42,531 nt of DNA, taken from IMG/VR virus record IMGVR_UViG_3300021962_000217, positions 1-42,531 of that record; one strand, written 5' to 3'. Numbering within the stretch: position 1 is the first letter of the stretch; every line of letters starts with the position of its first letter. This DNA comes from a virus. The translations under genes were made by a program, and so were the position numbers. Positions 7,399 to 14,873 of the stretch are shown one piece after another. The notes under the pieces are model-generated. The model was not told where the DNA came from. It searched no databases and saw only the letters and a program-made list of their open reading frames with translations.

Positions 7399-7841
7399 TA
7401 CTTGATACCTAGTTCTTCTTCGGTGATGACTTTGAATTCTAACATTCTATCAGCACACCATTCTTCAGCTGCTTTCCACTTTGCTTGATTAACTGCATAA
7501 GTTCTACATTCATGAAGATATGATTTAGTCACTCTTGATTTTTGTTTGGGAGGAACTGTTTGTTTCTTTGGTTTCACTTCAATTACATATGTCTTTATTT
7601 TTCCAGACGACTCTTTAACTTTTATTAAGTAGTCTGGAAAGTATCGATGCACTCTACCATCAACAGGAGACACATAACCGATACAAAATTCTTCTGATGC
7701 CCAAGAAATAATACTTGGATTATGATCACAGTAATAACAAAACTTTCTTTCCCAACTACTTCTACAGATTATATTATTAGCATCACCTTTATACTTTTCT
7801 GGATAAGATGGTTTGTAGATACTCTTAAGACTTTCTGCCAT
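7398..7841 (-). CDS. gp4: gp4-like head completion protein, TnsA/PD-(D/E)XK fold
   Basis: A 147-residue homologue of T4 gp4 (gp50/gp4), needed late in head filling before tails attach. It carries an intact-looking PD-(D/E)XK nuclease core of the TnsA N-terminal type: Glu in SSWERKF, Asp in RYFPDYLIKV and the ExK pair in YVIEVKPKKQ. The beginning PSYPEKYKGDANNIICRSSWE and the segment YVSPVDGRVHRYFPDY match the T4 protein's NPxKYKG and YxSPVDxxxHRYFPDF style. It may trim packaged DNA ends, but that is inference. It is the first gene of the minus-strand operon and has an excellent late promoter (7879-7871) 30 bases upstream. Divergent from the plus-strand gene at 7881. Confidence 0.88.
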   Translation of the reverse strand: MAESLKSIYKPSYPEKYKGDANNIICRSSWERKFCYYCDHNPSIISWASEEFCIGYVSPVDGRVHRYFPDYLIKVKESSGKIKTYVIEVKPKKQTVPPKQKSRVTKSYLHECRTYAVNQAKWKAAEEWCADRMLEFKVITEEELGIK

Positions 7842-7870
7842 TTTCTGACATACATAATATAATAGTAAAA

Positions 7871-7879
7871 GTATTTATA
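7871..7879 (-). promoter_or_regulatory. Late promoter box TATAAATAC driving the gp4-gp53 operon
   Basis: TATAAATACTTTTACTATT on the minus strand begins with the exact T4 late -10 octamer TATAAATA. It ends 30 bases before the gp4 ATG. It also touches the ATG of the divergent gene at 7881, leaving that gene without an obvious own promoter. Confidence 0.75.
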
Positions 7880-7880
7880 G

Positions 7881-8837
7881 ATGGCAGATCCAATAAGTGG
7901 ATTTACACTAGCACAACAAGAAACAAATCTTGCTCCAGGAGTTCCTCTTCCATCAAATCCGACGACTTCTGGAACTGGATCAAGTCCAGGAAACGGAACT
8001 AACACGTCCTCTGTAATGCCTTCTGGTCCTACTCCACAAAAAGTGGCCAATTTTGAAATAAAGCAAAAATTATTAAGACCTGCACTAACATCTCATTTTC
8101 AGTGCGTATTTAATCCGCCAGATGTTTCTCAAATAAGACAGTATTATTTGGAAGGTGGTCAAGGAAATACAATCACTTTACTTTGTAGTGATGCATCTCT
8201 TCCAGGATCATCTGTTCTTACTAATGAGATTAATGATGATTACACTGGTGTAACTGAAAGATTAGGATATCGTAGACAGTATGATAACACTACTGATTTT
8301 ACTTTTTATGTTGATCATGGAACTGGAAATGGTGGATATAATGTAATCAGATTATTTGAAGAATGGATTAGATATGCAATGGGAGAAACAACTGAAGCAC
8401 CAGATTCGAATTACTATTACAGAGTAAGATATCCAGATGAACCTGTAACTGGATATCGAACTGAGATGTTCATTCAAAAATTTGAAAGAGACTTTTTAGG
8501 AAATTATTTGGAGTATGTTTTTGTAAGAGCATATCCAATTGCTATTACTTCAATGCCAGTTTCGTATAATGCATCTGAACTACTTAAATGTACGGTATCG
8601 TTTACATATAATCGTTATGTTTTAAGAAGTCGTGCAAATAGATTGCAGTCAGAACCTTCTCAACCTACATCATCAGAAATTTCTCAGTTACCTACTCCGA
8701 AGATTCAATCAATTAATCCTCAATTTGGAGTTAGTAATCCTCAATCATTACCACTTCAGCAGCAAATAAGACTTAGAAGAGGACTCGGAACAACTCCAGG
8801 AAGTATTAATCCTGGTAGTGGTGGTATCGTTGAGTAA
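7881..8837 (+). CDS. gp54/gp19-like tail-tube or tube-initiator protein
   Basis: A 318-residue protein with a disordered N-terminus (Pro, Ser, Thr, Gly rich, residues 15-52), then a tube-like domain: RPALTSHFQCVFNPP, ITLLCSDASLPGSSV, GVTERLGYRRQYDNTTDFTF, FVDHG-like, VIRLFEEWI, YPDEPVTGYRTEMFIQKFER, EYVFVRAYPIAITSMPVSYN and CTVSFTYNRYVL. The order CSDASLPG, then ERxGYRRxYDxTxDFTFYxD, then RAYPIxIxxMPVSY is typical of gp19-family tail-tube proteins and of gp54, the T4 baseplate tube initiator that is homologous to gp19. Because it neighbours baseplate genes and carries N- and C-terminal extensions, gp54 is the better guess, with a second tube paralogue as the alternative. Divergent from the gp4 operon with a 39-base gap. 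Gene 26 follows. Confidence 0.6.
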   Translation: MADPISGFTLAQQETNLAPGVPLPSNPTTSGTGSSPGNGTNTSSVMPSGPTPQKVANFEIKQKLLRPALTSHFQCVFNPPDVSQIRQYYLEGGQGNTITLLCSDASLPGSSVLTNEINDDYTGVTERLGYRRQYDNTTDFTFYVDHGTGNGGYNVIRLFEEWIRYAMGETTEAPDSNYYYRVRYPDEPVTGYRTEMFIQKFERDFLGNYLEYVFVRAYPIAITSMPVSYNASELLKCTVSFTYNRYVLRSRANRLQSEPSQPTSSEISQLPTPKIQSINPQFGVSNPQSLPLQQQIRLRRGLGTTPGSINPGSGGIVE

Positions 8838-8841
8838 GAGT

Positions 8842-8849
8842 AATAAATA
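8842..8849 (+). promoter_or_regulatory. Late promoter box AATAAATA ahead of gp26
   Basis: AATAAATA 27 bases before the gp26 ATG, in the short gap after the previous stop. Motif and position only. Confidence 0.55.
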
Positions 8850-8876
8850 ATCACACTGAAGTTTCTATAGGACATT

Positions 8877-9596
8877 ATGCCTTTACCTAAGATTTCTACG
8901 CCAACTTATGAACTTGAGTTGCCTTCAACTGGACAAAAAATTAAGTATAGACCTTTTCTTGTAAAAGAAGAAAAACTCCTAGTTCTTGCATTAGAATCTG
9001 AAGACACTAAACAGATTACTAATGCAATTAAAGTTGTTATTAAAAATTGTATTGAAACAAAAGGAATAAAAGTAGAGTCACTTCCAACTTTTGATATTGA
9101 GTATCTCTTTCTGAATATTCGTGGAAAGTCGGTAGGAGAAGAAATTGAAGTTAATATTATTTGTCCTGATGATGAGGAAACAACCGTTCCAATAAGTATT
9201 AATGTTGATGATATTAAAGTTCAAAAGAGTTCAGATCACAGCAATAAAATTAAACTTGACGATTCTATCATGATGGAAATGAAGTATCCATCTCTGGATC
9301 AGTTTATTAAGAGTAACTTTGATATTTCATCTAATAGTACAATAGATCAATCATTTGAGTTGATTGCATCCTGTATTGGTAAGATTTTCACAGAAGATGA
9401 AGTTTGGGTTGCAGAAGATGTAACTAAAAAAGAGTTGATGGAATTTTTGGATCAAATGAATACATCTCAATTTAAAGAGATTGAAAAGTTTTTTGAAACC
9501 ATGCCTAAACTTTCTCACAAGATTAAAGTATTAAATCCAAACACGAAAGTAGAAAGTGAAGTTGTTTTAGAAGGGTTATCCAGTTTTTTCGCATAG
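8877..9596 (+). CDS. gp26: gp26-like baseplate hub protein
   Basis: A 239-residue member of the T4 gp26 baseplate family. The opening PLPKISTPTYELELPSTGQK and IKYRPFLVKEEKLLVLALES are the family hallmark, followed by DTKQITNAIKVVIKNCIETK, EYLFLNIRGKSVGE, a divergent nucleic-acid-free beta part and a C-terminal helical half (SLDQFIKSNFD, ELMEFLDQMNTSQFKEIEKFFETMPKL). T4 gp26 helps assemble the central hub. The last codons read Ser-Phe-Phe-Ala-stop over T TTT TTC GCA TAG. That is a canonical -1 slippery heptamer, and the -1 frame stays open into the next small ORF (to 9778), so a longer fusion product is likely. A late box lies 27 bases upstream. Confidence 0.88.
   Translation: MPLPKISTPTYELELPSTGQKIKYRPFLVKEEKLLVLALESEDTKQITNAIKVVIKNCIETKGIKVESLPTFDIEYLFLNIRGKSVGEEIEVNIICPDDEETTVPISINVDDIKVQKSSDHSNKIKLDDSIMMEMKYPSLDQFIKSNFDISSNSTIDQSFELIASCIGKIFTEDEVWVAEDVTKKELMEFLDQMNTSQFKEIEKFFETMPKLSHKIKVLNPNTKVESEVVLEGLSSFFA
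9571..9590 (+). promoter_or_regulatory. Putative programmed -1 frameshift signal (SD-like element plus slippery heptamer)
   Basis: The slippery heptamer T TTT TTC (9584-9590) is in the correct phase relative to gp26. It is preceded 8 bases earlier by an AAGGG Shine-Dalgarno-like element (9571-9575), the same geometry as the dnaX-type stimulator. The gp26 stop TAG is at 9594-9596. The -1 frame is open from the heptamer to TAA at 9776-9778. A 9-base hairpin at 9611-9633 lies 20 bases downstream. Confidence 0.6.
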
Positions 9597-9607
9597 GAAT
9601 GTCTCAT

Positions 9608-9778
9608 ATGAACCTGGAGAGTTACTTCAGGTTAAATTTTTCTTTGATACAGTTCCATAAATATTCATTAACTGAGATTGAAAACATGATACCTTGGGAA
9701 AGAGACATTTACGTTGGTCTTCTCAAGAATCATTTAGAAGAAGAAGAACTCAAACAACAACAGCAACAGAATAGATAA
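9608..9778 (+). CDS. Small tail/baseplate assembly chaperone-like ORF (gp51 position), possible frameshift partner of gp26
   Basis: A 56-residue ORF in the -1 frame relative to gp26: FRLNFSLIQFHKYSLTEIE, then MIPWERDIYVGLLKNHLEEE and a Gln-rich tail. The pattern YSLTEIExMxPWxRDIYxxLL...EEE is that of second ORFs of tail-assembly chaperone pairs, usually reached by a -1 frameshift. In T4 the gene after 26 is 51, a hub assembly factor, so a gp51-like role is a reasonable inference although T4 gp51 is much longer. Two ATGs are possible (9599 and 9608). The latter has AGGA 9 bases upstream, so independent initiation is feasible as well. It contains a late promoter box at 9656-9663. The next gene starts 1 base after its stop. 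Confidence 0.75.
   Translation: MNLESYFRLNFSLIQFHKYSLTEIENMIPWERDIYVGLLKNHLEEEELKQQQQQNR
9656..9663 (+). promoter_or_regulatory. Late promoter box CATAAATA inside the small ORF, reading toward 9780
   Basis: CATAAATA followed by TTCATTAAC, 116 bases before the ATG at 9780 and inside the chaperone-like ORF. A plausible internal start for the large tail genes. Motif only. Confidence 0.4.
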
Positions 9779-9779
9779 C

Positions 9780-12017
9780 ATGGCTCCAGTATCCGAAAAA
9801 GTAGATGAAAGGATTCTAAGGTTACTGGGCCTTGATTTTGTTGGCGATCTTGATTATGGAACTTATCTGACCTTACTTAATGAAGCAATATTTTCTGGTA
9901 GAAGTAGACTACCTGCAGAAGAACTTGCATTATTATCTAACGAAAAGAAAAGAGTAAGAGGCAAACAAGGTAGATTTAAACCACAAAAACAAAAGATAAC
10001 AGCAGATAAGTTTGCAACAACCAAGTTTTTAAAACCAGTTGTTCAACCAATCTCAACTCCTCTTTTACCTGCACAGGTTCAAACTCCACAAGTCCAAGGA
10101 GTAAATCTAACTCCACTTCAAGAACCTTTAGATTCAATTAAAAATACTTTAGATGCATTTTTAAAATTTAGAAAAGGTTCCGACGAGCAAGAGAGAAGAG
10201 CTTATGAAGCTCAAAGAAGAGCAAAAAGAGAAGCAGTATTAGAAAATGTTCAAAAAGGAATGTCGGCAGTTTCAAATGCTGTTAAAACTTTTATATCACC
10301 ATTTCAAGGTATTGTAGATAAAATTTGGAGATTTGTTTTCTTTACTTTATTGGGTAGAACATTTACTCAATTGATAGGTTGGTTTAGTGATCCAAAAAAT
10401 ACTCAAAAGGTTCAGGTTCTTCAAAGGTTTTTTAAAGATTGGTGGCCTACACTTTTAGGTGCAGCAGTTTTATTCTTCACTCCTTTTGGTAGATTTGTAC
10501 GAGGAATTCTGAAAATTGTTGGTGGATTAACTGGAAGATTAGTTGCACAAATACCAAAACTTGGTGGCGCAATTGGTGTACTAAGAATGGTTGCATCTCG
10601 ACATCCTTTACTTGCCACTTTGGCTGTTGGTGCAGCTGCAGCAGGTGGTATTGCAGCAACTGTTAGTTACTTCAATAAACAACAAAAGAAAGAGTCTGAA
10701 GATCAAGAAGTATTAAATGCACAACAACAGGTTCAACAATTTTCTTCTGGTGGTTCTATTTTAAAATCTTTATTTGGATTCAGTGGTGGTAATCCATATG
10801 CACAGTTATTTGGTTATGGTGGAATCACAAATGATACAGGTCAAAGAATCTCTGGATTTGGTCCAGATACTCAATTGATTGCTGCACAACCTGGAGAAAT
10901 TGTTATCAATAAAAGAACTGTTGATGCAGTTGGTGCAGATACATTTTTAAATCTTAATCGTTATTATGGTGGACCTGGAGCAAACCAACCAAAATTAGGA
11001 AGACTATTTAATACAGGTGGAATGGTTGGTGGACAATCTTCTTTGTTAAATTCTAGAGCACTTCATATTTTTAATCGTTTAAGATCAAGAGGATTGTCTC
11101 CAACAGCTGCGATGGGAATTGTTGCTAATATTGGAGTTGAAACTGGTTATACTTATAGTCCATCAACAATGCAACAAGGTGGAGGTCCAGGTAGAGGGAT
11201 AGTTCAATGGGAAAGTGGAGGAAGGTTTGATAGCGATAGAATCAATTTGCAAGAATTTGCAAGATCACGAAATAAATCTTGGAATGATTTGAATACTCAA
11301 GTAGATTTTATTGTTCATGAACTTAATCATCATCCAGAATTTAAACCACTAAAATTTGCTTTAAATCAAGCAAAAAATACACAAGAAGCAACACAATTAT
11401 TTTTAACTAGATATGAAAAGGCAGGAGTTAGTCATTTAGATAGGAGACTTGCTGTTGGTCAAGAACTTGAACAGAAGTTAAAAAGACCTCCTGCTGCAAA
11501 AACAAAAGATAAGAAAGAAGAAGAAAGGCAACAAAGACCTTGGTATGATCCCTTTGGTTTTTTTGGGGGTGCTGCTGCAGTTCAAAAGAAAGAGGGTGGT
11601 GGAGTTTTTGATGTAACATCAAAAACAGGATTTGAAATTCCAAAATCAATGTTTCCTGGTGTTGATACTCAATTTGTTCCACTTGCTCTTCAACCAGGAG
11701 AAAAAGGTTTTATTATCCCTAAGGAAGCAGTTAAAAATGGTGCAGTTCCTGAGATTGAAAAACTTGTCGCCAATCTTGCACCAGAGTCAAACTCGGCAAA
11801 AGAACTTAAGTATCAAGCAGATCCAAAATTTCCTGAAATAAAACCACTTTCAAAAGGAAAAAGTGGAGTTAGTTATTTACCTGATATTAATCAATCTGCA
11901 GCAGGAGTTTCTGCTTCTGGTCAAGGTGGTGGTGCTCAAGTTCCACCGTTCTCTGCAATCTCACCAAAGAGTGCAAGAGGTATGCAAACAACAATCTATG
12001 ATGTTAGAGGTGTTTGA
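9780..12017 (+). CDS. Large tail protein with phage tail lysozyme domain (tape-measure or hub candidate)
   Basis: A 745-residue virion protein. Residues 1-75 form a conserved N-terminal cap (ERILRLLGLDF, GTYLTLLNEAIFSGRS, LSNEKKRVRGKQGRFKPQK). A charged helical stretch follows (residues 125-165), then three strongly hydrophobic segments at about 180-205, 220-250 and 277-300, as in tape-measure proteins. Residues about 424-575 are a phage tail lysozyme domain: SPTAAMGIVANIGVETG with catalytic Glu454, GPGRGIVQWESGGR, NSWNDL-type NKSWNDLNTQVDFIVHELN, and ATQLFLTRYEKAG. The C-terminus has an Ala/Gly/Pro-rich tail. It probably digests peptidoglycan during DNA entry. With the next gene it may share the tape-measure role of T4 gp29, which is not otherwise found here. 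Two bases separate it from the next ATG. Confidence 0.7.
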   Translation: MAPVSEKVDERILRLLGLDFVGDLDYGTYLTLLNEAIFSGRSRLPAEELALLSNEKKRVRGKQGRFKPQKQKITADKFATTKFLKPVVQPISTPLLPAQVQTPQVQGVNLTPLQEPLDSIKNTLDAFLKFRKGSDEQERRAYEAQRRAKREAVLENVQKGMSAVSNAVKTFISPFQGIVDKIWRFVFFTLLGRTFTQLIGWFSDPKNTQKVQVLQRFFKDWWPTLLGAAVLFFTPFGRFVRGILKIVGGLTGRLVAQIPKLGGAIGVLRMVASRHPLLATLAVGAAAAGGIAATVSYFNKQQKKESEDQEVLNAQQQVQQFSSGGSILKSLFGFSGGNPYAQLFGYGGITNDTGQRISGFGPDTQLIAAQPGEIVINKRTVDAVGADTFLNLNRYYGGPGANQPKLGRLFNTGGMVGGQSSLLNSRALHIFNRLRSRGLSPTAAMGIVANIGVETGYTYSPSTMQQGGGPGRGIVQWESGGRFDSDRINLQEFARSRNKSWNDLNTQVDFIVHELNHHPEFKPLKFALNQAKNTQEATQLFLTRYEKAGVSHLDRRLAVGQELEQKLKRPPAAKTKDKKEEERQQRPWYDPFGFFGGAAAVQKKEGGGVFDVTSKTGFEIPKSMFPGVDTQFVPLALQPGEKGFIIPKEAVKNGAVPEIEKLVANLAPESNSAKELKYQADPKFPEIKPLSKGKSGVSYLPDINQSAAGVSASGQGGGAQVPPFSAISPKSARGMQTTIYDVRGV

Positions 12018-12019
12018 TA

Positions 12020-14872
12020 ATGGCAATTAATCCACAAAAATTTCTACCTCCTGCAAAAATATCATCACCTCTTGCTAATTTTTCTGGACTATCAATCCAG
12101 AAGAAAACTACTGAAGTTAATAGAATATCACAGTTATCTTTAAAATATAATGAACAAAACGTTGATATAGTAAAAAAATCTTTAGTTGATGTTGATACTC
12201 TTTTAAAAACCGTTTTAACTGAAGATAGGAACACTACAGAACTAAAAAGAAAAAGAAAAGAGCGTGAGGAGTTTGAAGAAAGAGAATCAAAATTAGAAGT
12301 TCCTAAAGAGCAGAAAAAATTTAGATTACCTCAAGTCTCTCTTCCGGGAATGAGTTTTCTGGATAGAGTTAAAAGATTTTTACTATTCACTGGAATCGGT
12401 TGGTTATTTACAAACTTTCAGGATCAACTACCTAAACTCCTTGGTATCGTAAAGATTATTACTCCTCTTTATGGAGTTGTTGAAAATGTATTTAAGTTTA
12501 TACTTTCTTCTGTTGTTAATTTTATTGAACGTGGATATGAAACTTACGATAAAATTAGAGCACTTGTAAAAAGTGTTGGTGGAGAAGGAGCACAAAAAAG
12601 TTTTGATGCTCTATCGTCAAATCTAAACGAATATATTAATTATATTTTGATTGGTGGAATGGCACTCACCGGTGCCATTGATGCTTTTGCAAGTAACGTA
12701 AGTAAATTCAAACCTCAACCTCAAGTAAGAGAACCTGCTATTGGAGGTAGACCTAGAGTTACTAGAGGTGTAGGTGGAACATCTATAAGAGCAGGTGCTG
12801 CACGAATTACAACAACTGGTGGCGAAGTAGTTGAGAGAAATATTGCAAAAAATATACTCAGAAGAACTGTCAAACCAGCATTATCCAGATTGCCTGTTGT
12901 CGGTGCTTTAATTGAGTTTGGTCTTTCTTGGGCTCTTGGAGATCCTGTAGGTAAAGCAGCGTTCCGAGGTATTGGTTCTCTGATTGTTGGTGCAGTTGGA
13001 ACAGCAATTGGTGGTCCAATAGGTGCTGCAATTGGTGGAATACTAGGTGGAGAAGTTGGTGGTAGATTATACGATACATTTTTTGGTGGTAAAAAACCTG
13101 CAGCATATCGAAATGGTGGAAGAGTTATCAAAGCTTATGCTAAGGGTGGTGGTATTTTAGGTGATTATGGATTAGGAAGAACTCTTGAAGTTGAGAGATC
13201 TAAAAAACCAGCACCACCACAACAATCTACACAACCGGGTAGAGATGTTGGTGGACAAAGAGAAATCAAAAAACTTTTTCCAAATCCAAATGAAAACATT
13301 TTAACATATGGAAAACCAAATCCATTCTATGCACTTGAAAATACTGCAAGTGATTTTAAGAGTGCTCCATATGGTCTTGGATCTTTAATGGGTGGTGCGA
13401 TTGATGTTGCTCTTGGACAAAAATTATCAGACACTACAATCTTAAATGCGAGTATAGGACTTGAAAATATGTTTTATGCTAATTATGATAAAGATAAAAA
13501 TTATATTGATGTTCGTTCTATTATCTTTGGCGTTATTAAGAGTGCTGCTGATTCTGCATTGAACAATATTCAAAATGAATTGAGTAAAGGTAAGAGAAAG
13601 AAAGAAGAAAAAGAAAAACCAGCAGATCAAACTCAAAGTTCTCAAAGAGATGTAATGAGACCTGGTGGCACAGTAGGAGTTGATGTTGGTGGAGTGATAG
13701 TAGGATATGTTGGTTCCACCGGAAGGAGTAGTGGACCTCATATTCATATAGAAACTGGTGATGGATATAGTGGAAAGGGTGGACAAATACCTAAGTCAAT
13801 TTTGGATAATATAATTGTTGATGGAAAACCTTTATCTTCATATGCTCAAGGTGATGGAATTGGTGCAGGCAGAGGTCATCAAGGTTTTGACTATGCTATT
13901 AGAAGTGGCGCTCCAATTGTTATTAAAGGTGGTCTTAAATTTGTAGAATATGATGAAGGTTACAATGCTGGATATGGTAATTCTCTAATATTATCAGATT
14001 CATCTGGAAGAAAATATTTGATAGGACATTTATCTGGTGGTCCAAGTGATCCTAAAAAAATTAAAGAACTTCAAGAAAAACAAAAAGCAACTGCAAAATT
14101 AGATGATACTTCAGGATCAAAGGTATCTGAACCTTCCGCTCCTGTTGGATCTGGGCAAATAACAAGTATACAAAAACAAGCTCTAAATATACTTTCCAAA
14201 TATGAGTCTGCCAGTTCTGGTGGATATAATGCAGTAAATCAGATAGGAGTTGCTGGTGGTAGAGGAGTATTAGGTTATGCTGGTGACTTCAGACAGATGA
14301 AGCAGCATAAAGGAAGAGCACTCACTGATATGACCATTGCCGAAATTATGGCTTTACAAGCAGAAAAACCAGGAATGTCTAATGATGAATGGATAAAACA
14401 GGGAAGATTACATGCTGTAGGAAGGTATCAATTTATTGGTGGTACTTTACCTGGAGTTGTAGCAAGAGCAGGAGTTCCAACTTCTGCAAAATTTACTCCC
14501 GAAGTTCAAGATAAACTTGCATTGCAATATCTAAAGGAAGCTGGAATTGGTGCTTGGGTAGGTCCAGCAGATAATGCAACAAAAGCAGAAAGAGCAATCA
14601 TAGAACAAGCAAGAAAAGCTCAAAAAGGTGGAGACATATCTAGAATTTCTTCAAGTAATAATTATATTCCAAAGCAACCATCAAAATACAATACAAAGTC
14701 AATTGAAATGTATCCAGACTATTCAGAGAGCGGAGCAGGAACAAGAGTCGTTATTCAAAGGATTTTTATTGAGAAAAAGGTTCCTATGCCTATGAAAGGA
14801 AAGTCAAGAACTGACTTTATGATTGCCGGTGGTGGAAGTGTAAATAATGATATGTTAGTATACAGAGGATAA
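12020..14872 (+). CDS. Large tail protein with permuted M23 peptidase and lysozyme-like domains
   Basis: About 950 residues; the ATG at 12020 was preferred to the TTG at 12014. The N-terminal region resembles its neighbour in plan: a charged helical stretch (residues 70-100), hydrophobic segments (LDRVKRFLLFTGIGWLFTNF, INYILIGGMALTG) and a glycine-zipper stretch (about 319-352). Residues about 560-690 hold M23 metallopeptidase motifs in reversed order: HxH (574, 576 in GPHIHIE) comes first, then HxxxD (620, 624 in GHQGFDYA), GYGNSLIL and GHLSGG (His670). Residues about 718-880 form a lysozyme-like domain with KYESASSGGYNAVN (Glu729), LTDMTIAEIMALQ and HAVGRYQFIGGTL. A cell-wall-penetrating tail protein, probably in or near the tail tip or tape measure. 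Followed one base later by the hub gene. Confidence 0.7.
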   Translation: MAINPQKFLPPAKISSPLANFSGLSIQKKTTEVNRISQLSLKYNEQNVDIVKKSLVDVDTLLKTVLTEDRNTTELKRKRKEREEFEERESKLEVPKEQKKFRLPQVSLPGMSFLDRVKRFLLFTGIGWLFTNFQDQLPKLLGIVKIITPLYGVVENVFKFILSSVVNFIERGYETYDKIRALVKSVGGEGAQKSFDALSSNLNEYINYILIGGMALTGAIDAFASNVSKFKPQPQVREPAIGGRPRVTRGVGGTSIRAGAARITTTGGEVVERNIAKNILRRTVKPALSRLPVVGALIEFGLSWALGDPVGKAAFRGIGSLIVGAVGTAIGGPIGAAIGGILGGEVGGRLYDTFFGGKKPAAYRNGGRVIKAYAKGGGILGDYGLGRTLEVERSKKPAPPQQSTQPGRDVGGQREIKKLFPNPNENILTYGKPNPFYALENTASDFKSAPYGLGSLMGGAIDVALGQKLSDTTILNASIGLENMFYANYDKDKNYIDVRSIIFGVIKSAADSALNNIQNELSKGKRKKEEKEKPADQTQSSQRDVMRPGGTVGVDVGGVIVGYVGSTGRSSGPHIHIETGDGYSGKGGQIPKSILDNIIVDGKPLSSYAQGDGIGAGRGHQGFDYAIRSGAPIVIKGGLKFVEYDEGYNAGYGNSLILSDSSGRKYLIGHLSGGPSDPKKIKELQEKQKATAKLDDTSGSKVSEPSAPVGSGQITSIQKQALNILSKYESASSGGYNAVNQIGVAGGRGVLGYAGDFRQMKQHKGRALTDMTIAEIMALQAEKPGMSNDEWIKQGRLHAVGRYQFIGGTLPGVVARAGVPTSAKFTPEVQDKLALQYLKEAGIGAWVGPADNATKAERAIIEQARKAQKGGDISRISSSNNYIPKQPSKYNTKSIEMYPDYSESGAGTRVVIQRIFIEKKVPMPMKGKSRTDFMIAGGGSVNNDMLVYRG

Positions 14873-14873
14873 A

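Noticed and set aside
9611-9641. Hairpin AACCTGGAG/CTTCAGGTT followed by a T-rich stretch as a terminator or the frameshift stimulator
   Set aside because: The T tract starts late and is interrupted, and the stem begins 20 bases after the slippery site, too far for a classic stimulator. It is only mentioned as a possible helper.
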